Below, piece by piece: positions 43,907-52,669 of a stretch of DNA of 64,000 nt (positions are counted from its first letter, which is position 1; every line of letters begins with the position of its first letter). The position numbers and the translations under genes were made by a program. The notes beneath the pieces were generated by a model, which made no database searches, was not told where the DNA came from, and worked only from the letters and a program-made list of their open reading frames with translations. Source of the DNA: JBCAXA01 sp038534295 (GTDB lineage Bacteria; Pseudomonadota; Gammaproteobacteria; Steroidobacterales; Woeseiaceae); contig JBCAXA010000005.1 in assembly GCA_038534295.1 (NCBI GenBank), positions 145,151 to 209,150 of the forward strand. The letters are read 5' to 3'.

Positions 43907-44391
43907 CGTGGACACCTCCATTGCACCGACGACCACTAGAGTAACCGCACGCAAAGCACCCAAGCTTAAGAAAACTTGAGGAATGGCTTAAAGCGACGAC
44001 GTTGCATCTGATATTTCGTGCTTACGGTACTGAACTCTCACCGCCGAATTGGTGTCGGCGTCTTGCACCGACAAGGCAACCTTTAGCTCTGACAACTCCA
44101 ATCGAGCCATTGTCAGTCTCTCGACTGCGCATCGCACCAGGTAACGCCAGTTTCTACGGGTCGCTTCGAGACAGAAGCTTACATATTTATCGGATAAAAC
44201 GCGGCCAACGCGCGGTGTTTGAAGCAAGCAAATTCCCGATTTGCGAAAAAACTCTGTGCCCGTGTGACAAATCGAACAATCACCCGGTCTTGACCCTCGT
44301 GACACCAACTTAGCCACCGCCAATGCCTGTGTTTGCTTGGCGCTTGCGCCGAGTAATCGATAGACACACTCAGACTAATCGGGAACAACCA
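43907..44391. other. Intergenic region, possible tiny minus-strand ORF
   Basis: A 485-bp divergent spacer. A 40-codon frame from ATG 44110 to 43988 on the minus strand (starting MARLELSELKVALSV) is possible but has no supporting ribosome site or homology I recognise. An A/T-rich stretch near 44175-44200 may hold the promoter of the operon starting at 44392. Nothing else seen. Confidence 0.4.
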
Positions 44392-45210
44392 ATGAATCGG
44401 ATCTGGTACGTAGCAGTGGGCGGTGCGCTCGTTTTTTCGGCTCAACAACAAGCATTTGCAGGTGCGTGGACACTGCCGCAAGGAGATTCGTACAACAAGT
44501 TCGGGATCGCCTTTTTTGAGAGCGACGATACGTTTGGCCCGAGTGTCGATGGCTTCGAAGAGTTCACGGACATAACGCTCAACTATTACGCCGAGTACGG
44601 CATAACAGACAACATTACGCTGTTCGGTCAGATTCCGCTGCGAGAGACGACCAACACCATTGCCGGTGTTGAAACAGAGAACTCCGGCGTCGGTGACGTC
44701 GATATTGGTTTTCGGTTTAATCTGCTGAACGAGAAGAACGTTCTTGCCTTGCAGCTTCTCTACAAGACACCTTTCGCCTACAACGACGACGATGAGCTGC
44801 CTTTAGGTAACGGCCAGGCCGACTTTGAAACACGCCTGCAATATGGTCGATCGCTATACCCGTATGGCTATGTCGGTCTGGAGGCGGGTTATCGTTTTCG
44901 TGCGGAAGCACCCAGTGACGAGATTCGCTATCAGCTCGAGTACGGCGTCGACATTAAAGAGAACTATTACTTCCGAACCAAACTCGACGGCACGGAAACA
45001 ACGGGCAGCACTGCAGCGACCCTGACTCAAACGGGCAATCCTAGCTTTCCGCTGGCCTTCGACCTTGGGCGTTTGGAGCTGACCGGCGGCTACAAGATCA
45101 GCGAGCAAAGCACCGTCGAATTTACGTACACGCGTAATATCTATGGCGACAACATTCTGCGCGGTAATACGTTTCAGCTTGCGTTCGTTTTTGCTCCCAA
45201 GAACCAATAG
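44392..45210 (+). CDS. Outer-membrane beta-barrel protein
   Basis: About 272 residues from ATG 44392; the frame is open from 44323. Signal peptide ends at QQQAFA. The mature protein begins GAWTLPQGDSYNKFGIAFFES and is alternating amphipathic strands (YYAEYGITDNITLFGQIPL, VGDVDIGFRFNLL, YGYVGLEAGYRF), closing with GNTFQLAFVFAPKNQ. This is the pattern of small transporter-like barrel proteins. It starts a three-gene operon with two glycosyltransferases (21-nt and 1-nt gaps), so it could help place or export the glycan. That role is inferred. Confidence 0.75.
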   Translation: MNRIWYVAVGGALVFSAQQQAFAGAWTLPQGDSYNKFGIAFFESDDTFGPSVDGFEEFTDITLNYYAEYGITDNITLFGQIPLRETTNTIAGVETENSGVGDVDIGFRFNLLNEKNVLALQLLYKTPFAYNDDDELPLGNGQADFETRLQYGRSLYPYGYVGLEAGYRFRAEAPSDEIRYQLEYGVDIKENYYFRTKLDGTETTGSTAATLTQTGNPSFPLAFDLGRLELTGGYKISEQSTVEFTYTRNIYGDNILRGNTFQLAFVFAPKNQ

Positions 45211-45231
45211 CTCGATTAGCAGACTCCGCCC

Positions 45232-46689
45232 ATGGAGATTCTGGCCGCATCGCTAGTCGCGGGGCACTACCTGCTGTTGATCAGTCTTTGTATCTTCGGT
45301 GCGCATCGTTTCTTCCTGACGGTCTTAGCCGTGCGAAAACAGACGGCGCCCGAGACTACGCATCGGTTCGAGGAGCTGCCGCTCGTTACTGTTCAACTAC
45401 CGATCTACAACGAGAAATTTGTTGTGCGCCGCTTGCTCGATGCCGCAGCGGCACTCGACTATCCGCGTGAGCGCTTGCAGATCCAAGTTCTCGACGATTC
45501 GACGGACGAGTCGGTTGAGCTCGTCGCCGAACTGGTCGCCGGGCACGTGGCCAACGGCGTTTGGATGGAACATGTACGTCGAGTGGATCGTCAAGGCTAC
45601 AAAGCCGGCGCCTTGCAGATGGCGATGGATGACGCCAAAGGCGACTTTATCGCCATATTCGATGCCGACTTCGTGCCAGACACCGGCTTTTTGCAGCGCG
45701 TGATTCATCATCTCGCCGACCCGAGCGTCGGCATGGTGCAGACTCGTTGGGATTTCATCAACAGAAACGACGATCTGTTATCAAAGCTGCAGGGCATCAT
45801 GCTCGATGCGCATTTCGCGATCGAGCAGTCAAGCCGCTTTGCCACCAATACGTTTTTTAACTTCAACGGTACGGCTGGTGTTTGGCGCCGCCAGGCCATT
45901 ACCGATGCAGGTGGCTGGGAAGCGGACACACTGACCGAAGACTTAGATCTCAGCTATCGCGCTCAAATGGCCGGTTGGCGCTTCGTGTACTTGCGCGATG
46001 AGCGGTGTCCGAGCGAATTGCCGGGCGACATGAATGCGTTTAAGAGCCAGCAACATCGCTGGGTTAAAGGAGGTATCGAGGTGATGCGTAAGTTGCTGGG
46101 GCGTATCTGGCGCGCACCGACAACCCGTCACCAGAAAATTGAGGCTACCTTGCACCTGGCCAGCAACCTATCGCACTTTTTGATTTTGATCGACTGCGTG
46201 TTCTTTTTGCTGCCGGCTATTCTCGTTCGCCAATCGATTTTCCCGTACCCACCGATCTGGATCGATCTGCTGTTTTTCTTTTTTGCTGGTCTTTCGCATA
46301 TGTTTTTTTATGCGGTCGGGCAATACGTGCTCGGACGTCGGTCACTTCGCCATATCTATCAGATTCCAGCGCTGCTGGGCGCCTCGATCGGATTGAGTGT
46401 CAACAACGGCAGAGCCGTATGGGAAGCGTTGGTTGGACATGTCAGCGGCTTTGTAAGAACGCCAAAACAAGGCGACAGCGTCAGTTCTACGGCGTCTTTT
46501 TACGTCGCCAAAATGCCGAATCTCGGTCGCGTCGTCGAGTTTGCGTTGGGTATAGCCTACACGGCCGCTGCGCTGTGGTGCTTTGCTAGCGGCCTCTACG
46601 TTGTGCTGCCGTTTCTTGTCATGTTCGCGTTCGGGTTCTTATTTACATCGCTCGCGCGAGCTACACCGCGCCAGGTTGCCGCGGCATAG
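45232..46689 (+). CDS. Processive family-2 glycosyltransferase (cellulose synthase/mannan synthase-like)
   Basis: A 485-residue integral membrane GT2. After an N-terminal helix come the GT-A motifs: VQLPIYNE, VLDDSTDES, FDADFVPD (DxD-like), TEDLDLSYRAQ (ED motif) and QQHRWVKGG (QxxRW). This full D,D,D,QxxRW set marks processive beta-glycan synthases. C-terminal helices lie at about 310-480. It resembles the plant CslA-type glucomannan or mannan synthase branch. It is cotranscribed with a barrel protein upstream and a GT87-like mannosyltransferase starting 2 nt downstream, which points to assembly of an envelope or exported polysaccharide. Sugar not determinable. Confidence 0.9.
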   Translation: MEILAASLVAGHYLLLISLCIFGAHRFFLTVLAVRKQTAPETTHRFEELPLVTVQLPIYNEKFVVRRLLDAAAALDYPRERLQIQVLDDSTDESVELVAELVAGHVANGVWMEHVRRVDRQGYKAGALQMAMDDAKGDFIAIFDADFVPDTGFLQRVIHHLADPSVGMVQTRWDFINRNDDLLSKLQGIMLDAHFAIEQSSRFATNTFFNFNGTAGVWRRQAITDAGGWEADTLTEDLDLSYRAQMAGWRFVYLRDERCPSELPGDMNAFKSQQHRWVKGGIEVMRKLLGRIWRAPTTRHQKIEATLHLASNLSHFLILIDCVFFLLPAILVRQSIFPYPPIWIDLLFFFFAGLSHMFFYAVGQYVLGRRSLRHIYQIPALLGASIGLSVNNGRAVWEALVGHVSGFVRTPKQGDSVSSTASFYVAKMPNLGRVVEFALGIAYTAAALWCFASGLYVVLPFLVMFAFGFLFTSLARATPRQVAAA

Positions 46690-46690
46690 A

Positions 46691-48004
46691 GTGACGATAG
46701 CCTTGCCACCGATACGGTACATACTGGTTGCTGCATTTGCGACAAGTACCGTACTACTCCATCAAGTGCCGAGGCTTTGGCCAGCACACACCGGTACCGC
46801 AACCATTGCGCTGTATCTAGTAATGACGCTCATCATGCTGTCCTGCTGGCGGTTAGCTAGGCACAAACAGGCGCTGAATGATCGGCTGATTATCGGGCTA
46901 GGCGCTTTTGCCGTGCTGGTGCTGGCGGGAGCCGATCCATATACCACCCATGACCCGGAGCGGTATTTGTGGGACGGCGCCGTGTTGGCGCACGGCTATG
47001 ATCCGTACCGTATGTCACCCGACAACGAGCAGGTTGCCGAGTTGCGTCAGCGGTGGCCAACGCCGGCAGAGCATTCGGCTTATCCAACGCTGTACCCACC
47101 GCTCGCATTGACGTTGTTTGGCATCGCATCGCTCGCGGGTCCGACGGCGGGGCTTGCTACGTGGAAACTCATGGCGGCCGCCGCGGCAGTTGTGCTGCTG
47201 CTGCTGATGCGGCGTTTGCTTGCGTTTGAGAACCGCCAGGATGCGCTACCGCTGGTGGCTTTGTCGCCGTTGATTCTGCTCGAAGCCGGTGTGGGTGCGC
47301 ACATCGATATCTTCGCGGCAGTGGCATTGGTCGGTGCTATGGCCGCGTATCAGCGCCAACAGATAGTGCTAACCGGTCTTGCTATTGGCGTTGGTGTTGG
47401 GATCAAACTGCTGCCGCTGTTGGCATTACCGGCATTTTTCTGGCATGCAACCCACAAACAGCGATGGGGTCTTTTGCTCAGTGCGGTTGCGGCCACAGGC
47501 TCGATTTACACGCTTGCAATCTTGGCCGGGTTGCAACCAGTAGGAAGTCTGGGGGTGTTCTTCGAAAAGTGGCGCTTCGGTTCACCGATCTACACGGGCC
47601 TGGCCCAAGTTGTCGAGAACCCACTACCCATCGCTGCGGTTGGCGCCGGTGTCATGGTCTTACTGGGCTGCTGGCGTGCGCGCGATGATTGGGTCGATGG
47701 CCTAACGCTAACGCTGTCGGCACCGTTGGTGTTCAGCCCGGTCGTTTTCCCATGGTACCTGTTGGTGTTGGTGCCTTTGGTTGCCCTCAGGCCGCGACGC
47801 ATTGTGCTGGCTTGGCTGGCGGCCGCACCACTCAGCTATGAAGTATTGAATCGATTCAATACCGACGGCGTATGGCAGCCCGCGGTATGGCCCCTCGTAA
47901 CGATCGCGGTGCTGTGTCTTGCTATGGCGATTTGGTCGGTTGTGGCAAAGCGGGTCAATAACAACTCGATAACAACGGCAAGACCAGTGAAATTCGGTCT
48001 CTGA
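46691..48004 (+). CDS. GT87-like polytopic glycosyltransferase (GT-C fold)
   Basis: About 437 residues from GTG 46691, immediately after the GT2 stop codon; the longer frame overlaps the GT2 gene. At least nine hydrophobic helices. The first periplasmic loop has ADPYTTHDPERYLWDGAVLAHGYDPYRMSPDN cut by motif DPERYLWDG, the acidic catalytic loop typical of DUF2029/GT87 mannosyltransferases that use polyprenyl-phosphate sugars. A second conserved loop follows (YPTLYPPLAL). It likely adds mannose or a related sugar to the glycan made by the GT2 partner. Substrate is inferred from family only. Confidence 0.82.
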   Translation: MTIALPPIRYILVAAFATSTVLLHQVPRLWPAHTGTATIALYLVMTLIMLSCWRLARHKQALNDRLIIGLGAFAVLVLAGADPYTTHDPERYLWDGAVLAHGYDPYRMSPDNEQVAELRQRWPTPAEHSAYPTLYPPLALTLFGIASLAGPTAGLATWKLMAAAAAVVLLLLMRRLLAFENRQDALPLVALSPLILLEAGVGAHIDIFAAVALVGAMAAYQRQQIVLTGLAIGVGVGIKLLPLLALPAFFWHATHKQRWGLLLSAVAATGSIYTLAILAGLQPVGSLGVFFEKWRFGSPIYTGLAQVVENPLPIAAVGAGVMVLLGCWRARDDWVDGLTLTLSAPLVFSPVVFPWYLLVLVPLVALRPRRIVLAWLAAAPLSYEVLNRFNTDGVWQPAVWPLVTIAVLCLAMAIWSVVAKRVNNNSITTARPVKFGL

Positions 48005-48009
48005 CGCAC

Positions 48010-48143
48010 CCAAAAAGAAAAGCCGCACCCTAATGCATGCGGCTTCTCGCAAAAGAAACCTGGTGGGGGGTGAGACCCGAGTAAGCCGGCGCATGCTCCG
48101 GCCGGGTCGAACGCGCCGAGCGCGCAAGCGAGGCGCCGGACTG
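48010..48143 (-). repeat. Dispersed 134-bp repeat with rrn-like terminator, copy A
   Basis: Begins CCAAAAAGAAAAGCCGCACCC as does the rrn terminator at 61814, continues through AACCTGGTGGG, and contains GCATGCTCCGGCCGGGTCGA and GGCGCCGGA. Copy B at 57177-57310 has exactly the same length. On the minus strand it ends in a stem (GAAGCCGCA with TGCGGCTT) plus a T-rich tail, so it could be an RNA element or a decayed rrn flank. Confidence 0.75.
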
Positions 48144-48496
48144 CATGTCAATCAAAGGGTTGATCAGCAGCACACTGGGACCCGGGTCGAACTTGCCGAG
48201 CGTGTGGAATAGCGCGGAGTTGTCAGTCGATCAGGGGCAAGTCCATGTCTCTCGAGCAATGGCTACCTTGGCGGGGGGAGAAGATCAGTCCCACGACAAA
48301 GTAGTGCCCAAACCGCTTCCCGCTCCTCGTCAATGGAACTCAGTTGCGCCGGCTTCTAACCCGACTTCTTCAAACCTCGATCCACGCGCTCCACTTCATC
48401 TCAATCTCTCCTCACCACAATCTCAGCCAGCCAACCACCTGTTCTTCGCACACACGCGTGGACTTTCGCGCAAGCTTTCGCGCGCCTGTATGGCCG
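48144..48496. other. Intergenic region with a partial repeat remnant
   Basis: A 353-bp stretch without a credible gene. At 48181-48204 it holds CCCGGGTCGAACTTGCCGAGC, cut here as a degenerate piece of the central part of repeat A/B, and at 48129-48143 a small TCAATC...GATTGA-like hairpin precedes it. The right half is pyrimidine-rich. ORFs crossing it lack ribosome sites and recognisable protein content. Confidence 0.45.
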
Positions 48497-49231
48497 CTAC
48501 AGTTCCGGCGCGACAGAGTCCTTCATCTGCTCTTCTTGTTTCCTGCGCAGGATCTCCGTCGCATAAGCGTTGAGCTTTGCCTCATCCGTTGCCCGGGCAC
48601 GAACATCAGCAAGGGTGGCGATCATGCGCGACACGACAGGACCGGCCGGCGAGTCGTTGAACTGTACGTTGTAATCAACGGCAATTCCGGCGCAGCTTAG
48701 CGCGGCGTCGGGCCCGCCGCGCTTGACCTCCGCGATACCGGCATTGATGAAAGCGTTGGCCGATGAGTGCTGCTTGCATTTCTGTCCCCCATCATTGAAA
48801 TGCCAAACGAGCGTGGATCCATACCGGGCGTCTCTACGCGATGACGGGTTTCCGTACTTTGCGACCAAGGAATTGATCATGGTTTCGAACGGAACGACGC
48901 TCTGCGAGCTTCTTTGCCACTCCCGCTTGACGTGCCACACGGCGGGCGTGCTGGGTGGAGAGGTGTACGTGACCGTAAGCGTTTCGTACCCGTCCCTGTC
49001 TCGCTGGCGCGAGTAGTACGACGCGCTCGTCCACGAGATTTCCGTGCCGGTAATGCTGAGGATGTCGCTCTTGGTAAATGCAAACCCGGCGTTCGTCAGC
49101 ACGGATTCCGTTTGTTCCGGGGACAGGCCGGCGGTGAGCCCAACGATATCCGGTTCGTCCGCTGCCCATACGAACGAGTGCAAACCAAAAACCACAATTG
49201 CTGCAAACGCAGGCTTGAGAAAGTCGACCAT
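48497..49231 (-). CDS. Secreted uncharacterised protein
   Basis: A 244-residue protein with signal peptide (residues 1-23, VWAAD). The mature part begins VGLTAGLSPEQTESVLTNAGF, then a central YGNPSSRRDARYGSTLVWHF and a cysteine-bearing C-terminal half (GQKCKQH, LSCAGI), ending in a charged helix. The opening motif (LTxGLSxEQxExxL) and the later YGxP are shared with the next gene, which starts its mature domain LRLGMTLNEVEATIL, suggesting a common fold. Together with the next three genes it forms a minus-strand group. Function unknown. Confidence 0.7.
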   Translation of the reverse strand: MVDFLKPAFAAIVVFGLHSFVWAADEPDIVGLTAGLSPEQTESVLTNAGFAFTKSDILSITGTEISWTSASYYSRQRDRDGYETLTVTYTSPPSTPAVWHVKREWQRSSQSVVPFETMINSLVAKYGNPSSRRDARYGSTLVWHFNDGGQKCKQHSSANAFINAGIAEVKRGGPDAALSCAGIAVDYNVQFNDSPAGPVVSRMIATLADVRARATDEAKLNAYATEILRRKQEEQMKDSVAPEL

Positions 49232-49278
49232 AAGTGTGCTCGAGTAAAGTCAGAGGTTTTTCTTATTGTGTTGTGTTG

Positions 49279-50190
49279 CTACAGGTCAACGCTGGTGTTG
49301 CCCGCGTCTTCGGTTTCGGCGTCACGGCGTGCCTGCTCACGTTTCTCGAACCCTTCCTGAATCTCGCTCAGGCTTTCCACAAGGGAATTCTGATCGTAGA
49401 TCGCGATGTAAACACCCTTTGCTAACGACGGGTTATCGGCGGCGCCTTCAGTGTAAGCCGAAATAATCAGACCGCATCCGGGTATGGCCTGATTTGACAC
49501 TCCGATATTCGATCTCACGTGAGGCTGCGCGCAACTGCTTCTGCTGGACGACGAACGAAAAGTGTTGCGCCCTACCTGCTTGCCGTCCACTTGGTAGAAC
49601 CATGAGTAGCTCGCGGAGTTGCGGTATTGATTGTTTTGACTCAGCGCATCTTCTGTTTGCCCGTATTTGTCAATGAGCGCCTTTTTCAACGTCTCGACCG
49701 TTGGTCGTTTGCCCGATTCGTAGATCTCCATGAAACGCACGCCATACAGACGCTCTTCGCCCGGCATGCCCATGAACATCGTGTCGAAACGTTTCTCGCC
49801 TGGATCGTCCGCAATGCCATAGGACGATTGATCTGTATTTTCGGCGAACAGGGCTTGCTGGATCTCCGCGTCCTCGGTGTACGTTTTGATCTGAAAGCCG
49901 CTGCTGGACTTCGTTACCGAAAGACCCGGATGTTCACAAAGGATAGTTGCTTCGACTTCGTTCAGTGTCATGCCGAGTCGTAGATTCTGGACGGTGGCGT
50001 TGGTTGGGATGTGCAGAAGAGGCTCACTGGCAATTTTTGCCGGACAACGCAATTTTGTGGCTCTTTCGGCCTTGGTGCCGACTGCGTCGGCAGAGGCATT
50101 TGAACCACCTGCTTCTTTGGACGAATCACCACCGCAGGCACCTAGAAACAAGCACAAGATTATCGAGACACTGCAATAGACTTTTCTCAT
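49279..50190 (-). CDS. Predicted lipoprotein related to the adjacent secreted protein
   Basis: A 303-residue protein with a lipobox (FLGAC) at about residue 19. A low-complexity linker leads to LRLGMTLNEVEATILCEHPGL, followed by mixed strands and KYGQTEDALSQNNQ, then a cysteine and serine patch (SSSSRSSCAQPH), and a long charged C-terminal helix. The RLGM...E...L and KYG features parallel the neighbour at 48497, so both may descend from one ancestor. It is 47 nt upstream of that gene and probably cotranscribed. No known function. Confidence 0.72.
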   Translation of the reverse strand: MRKVYCSVSIILCLFLGACGGDSSKEAGGSNASADAVGTKAERATKLRCPAKIASEPLLHIPTNATVQNLRLGMTLNEVEATILCEHPGLSVTKSSSGFQIKTYTEDAEIQQALFAENTDQSSYGIADDPGEKRFDTMFMGMPGEERLYGVRFMEIYESGKRPTVETLKKALIDKYGQTEDALSQNNQYRNSASYSWFYQVDGKQVGRNTFRSSSSRSSCAQPHVRSNIGVSNQAIPGCGLIISAYTEGAADNPSLAKGVYIAIYDQNSLVESLSEIQEGFEKREQARRDAETEDAGNTSVDL

Positions 50191-50216
50191 AGCTCAACCT
50201 TTCTTCGTTCTGATCT

Positions 50217-50759
50217 CTACCCGCTGGTGTTATGGACGACCTCCCGACCCATAGCGCTGCAAAGCTGCTGATGCAGGTAGGACGCCTGATCGTTGGTCAG
50301 GAGACTGGCAAGAATGATTCGCTCACCGGCGTGGTTGATACGTACGGATGCTTCCTGAGCGCCCACTGAGTCGGCAAAAGCGGCTGTCGGCCCATCAATC
50401 CTCTCGAGCTCCAATGTCCGTCCGTCGTACTTGCGGCTACGTCCAGACGCTCGGTGTATCGTCAACCCGGCATCCGACACGCTGAAAGACACTGTCGCCT
50501 TGCCAACAAACAGACCGAACACCAGCGCTTTGACGAACACCTTGAACCCGGCGACAACTAGCACCAGCAGGAATAGCGCCATCACGAATTTCGCCACGCC
50601 AGCCGAGTTGTTGTTTGGCAGAACAGCGATCAGTACGATCAATCCAAGGATGATTCCGAGGATCCAAAACAGGGATTTAAGGTGGGCGAATACGTCCTGC
50701 CTGACGGTAAAACGTACGCCGCTGCCGTAGGCTTCTTCGTTGATCCAGTTGGTTGCCAC
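50217..50759 (-). CDS. Two-helix membrane protein
   Basis: About 180 residues from GTG 50759, with GGGGA upstream; the frame is open to 50858 but overlaps the next gene. Two adjacent hydrophobic segments (residues about 28-48 and 53-80, LFWILGIILGLIVLIAVL and VMALFLLVLVVAGFKVFV) are followed by a cytoplasmic or periplasmic domain (ATVSFSVSDAGLTIHRASG...) with a PH-domain-like strand pattern. It lies in a run of minus-strand genes of similar unknown kind. Function unknown. Confidence 0.7.
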   Translation of the reverse strand: MATNWINEEAYGSGVRFTVRQDVFAHLKSLFWILGIILGLIVLIAVLPNNNSAGVAKFVMALFLLVLVVAGFKVFVKALVFGLFVGKATVSFSVSDAGLTIHRASGRSRKYDGRTLELERIDGPTAAFADSVGAQEASVRINHAGERIILASLLTNDQASYLHQQLCSAMGREVVHNTSG

Positions 50760-50781
50760 GATCCGGTCCCCAAGAAGCGGC

Positions 50782-51117
50782 TCAGAGACACTGCTCGGCT
50801 TTCTTGCCGGCCACCTCGACGCGCTTGAGACGCGCAGCGACCTCCGGGTCGCCGTCACCGAAGGCGCTGGCCATAACCGCGCTACCGAATGCCATGCCGC
50901 CGCCTTCGCTCATCTCGGCCAGCCATTCGAAGTCGTCAGGCTTCAGGTACTCACCGAACGCATCGGCGGTGCAGCCGCACAGTTTCTTGTCGGACATCGT
51001 GTCCATGCAGTTGTCGTAGACCATTTGTTCGCCGGCGGAGCGACCGCAAGCGGAGACGACAACCAGTGAAGCGAAGACACACGTACGCAGCAGCGACTTC
51101 GTTTTTGAACTAACCAT
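50782..51117 (-). CDS. Small predicted lipoprotein
   Basis: About 111 residues from ATG 51117 with TTGGAGTG upstream; the frame is open to 51273 without a ribosome site. The lipobox is VVVSAC. The mature part has a cysteine pair pattern (YDNCMDTMSDKKLCGCTADAF), which resembles small envelope proteins with a conserved C...CxC helix hairpin. It is the first gene of the minus-strand group ending at 48497 (gaps of 22 to 47 nt). Function unknown. Confidence 0.72.
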   Translation of the reverse strand: MVSSKTKSLLRTCVFASLVVVSACGRSAGEQMVYDNCMDTMSDKKLCGCTADAFGEYLKPDDFEWLAEMSEGGGMAFGSAVMASAFGDGDPEVAARLKRVEVAGKKAEQCL

Positions 51118-51301
51118 CGTTTTCACTCCAAGAGAATTTTTGTTTCGCCCGCAGTAAAACCGTCGGGCCAAACCGCGGTCAACGAGATTCAGATTCCTGA
51201 CTGCAAATGTCAGTTTCGACGTGGCAAGCGTGACCAGACGAGCATTGCCGCCAGACGATTCGCCGGCGGACAAAGGGAATATGTCGCGCTGGTTGTACTG
51301 G

Positions 51302-52669
51302 TTACGCGGCTGGCGCAGCCGGAAATGCGACGCGCACCTCGGTGCCGGGGCCGTAGTTTTTGAACGTCACGCGTGCACCGTGACGAATGGCGATGGCACG
51401 AACCATACGCAGGCCAATGCCGTGGCTCTCGCGGCGCTCGCCGTTCGCTTTTTTTGGGTCGGCAGCCAGTATCAGCTCGTCCAAATCCTGAACGGCGATG
51501 CCGCCGCCTTCGTCGCGGATCGATAGCACCACGCGGGTTGCGTGCTCCTGCGACACGCTGAGTAACACCCGGCCTCCGGGCTGTGAAGCAGAAAGTGCAT
51601 TCTCGACGAGGTTGGCAACGAGGCGTGTCAGTAACCAGCGGTCGCCGGCAAGACGCGCCGGCGCCACCGCCACCTCGAGCTCGACACCTTTTTCATCGAA
51701 GCGCTCGCGAAAGAGCTCCAGTTGGTCCGCCACAATGTCCGACACGTCGACCGAGTCGGCGGCATCGAAATAGGCCGTCTCGTGCTCGGAGATCTCGAGC
51801 AGCCCCTGGCACAGGCTGAGCAGGGCCTCGGCCTGTACCAGCGCCGCCTCGACTTCATCACTCGTGCGGGCATCGAGCGCTTGTTCGAGGCGCCGGATTT
51901 GCGTCGACAGCGGCGAACGGAATTCGTGTGCGATGACGCGCGATATTTCGGTTAGGTGATGCAGCTGCCGGTCGAGCGTCGCCAGCATCTCATTGACCTG
52001 CGCGGCCAGGTCGGCGATCTCGTCATCGCCCTCGATCGCCGCACGAGCGTTGCGATTGCCACTGCGCGCGTTGTCGATGGTGGCACCGATGCGGCGAAAT
52101 CGGCCGTTGACGTTTAGCCCGCTGGCGATGACTGTGCCACCCAATGCCGCAAACAGCAGCCCGCCGGAGACGGCAATCACGCCGGCCACTGACTGGCTGA
52201 ACTGGCGCGACCGACGCAGCGTGCGGCCCACGAGCAATTGGTAGCCTCCCTGAATAGGCTCTACCCGCGCCATGAACTCCTCGTCGCGATCGGCAACGAT
52301 GCCGCGGAGTGTCAGGAACTCACCGCGCTCGGCCGTCCGGGCCGCAGCCGGCCACGTCTTGAGGTTACCGGTAATCACGGCGCCGTCGGCGTCGATCAGC
52401 GAGTACACGCTGTCGATCTCGTTGGCGAGAGCACGCAGCAGGCGGTAATCGATGGCGTCGACGACGGCAACGACCTTCAGTCGCTCAGTGCGCTGCTTCA
52501 GCAGCACGAAGTCGGCGACGATCTCGCGTCGGAGCTGCTCGTTATAGTGATTGGCGATGAGCCACCACGTGACCAGCGCACTGACGACAATGAACACGCC
52601 GAAGGCAATGATCTGCGGCAACGCCAGTCTTAGCACCAGCCTCGGAAGACGGGCCTCAAGCCAGTTCAA
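51302..52669 (-). CDS. Two-component sensor histidine kinase
   Basis: About 455 residues from TTG 52669, which overlaps the response regulator by 14 nt and has GGGG upstream; GTG 52636 is an alternative. It has a membrane helix near residue 15-35, a periplasmic sensor of about 120 residues, a second helix, HAMP, then HisKA with the phospho-acceptor in VIAHEFRSPLS, and a HATPase (LVANLVENALSASQ, DEGGGI, SHGIGLRMVRAI). Coupled to the response regulator and divergent from a secreted CHAT protease operon, which it probably controls. Signal unknown. Confidence 0.9.
   Translation of the reverse strand: MNWLEARLPRLVLRLALPQIIAFGVFIVVSALVTWWLIANHYNEQLRREIVADFVLLKQRTERLKVVAVVDAIDYRLLRALANEIDSVYSLIDADGAVITGNLKTWPAAARTAERGEFLTLRGIVADRDEEFMARVEPIQGGYQLLVGRTLRRSRQFSQSVAGVIAVSGGLLFAALGGTVIASGLNVNGRFRRIGATIDNARSGNRNARAAIEGDDEIADLAAQVNEMLATLDRQLHHLTEISRVIAHEFRSPLSTQIRRLEQALDARTSDEVEAALVQAEALLSLCQGLLEISEHETAYFDAADSVDVSDIVADQLELFRERFDEKGVELEVAVAPARLAGDRWLLTRLVANLVENALSASQPGGRVLLSVSQEHATRVVLSIRDEGGGIAVQDLDELILAADPKKANGERRESHGIGLRMVRAIAIRHGARVTFKNYGPGTEVRVAFPAAPAA

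Noticed and set aside
43988..44110. 40-codon minus-strand ORF in the spacer upstream of the Sel1 gene
   Set aside because: No ribosome site, no recognisable family and no neighbouring evidence; mentioned only in the intergenic entry.
48010..48143. Repeat A/B as a tRNA gene (its minus strand contains GTTCGAC and CCACCA)
   Set aside because: The distance from the T-loop-like sequence to CCACCA and the lack of matching acceptor and anticodon stems rule out a tRNA fold.
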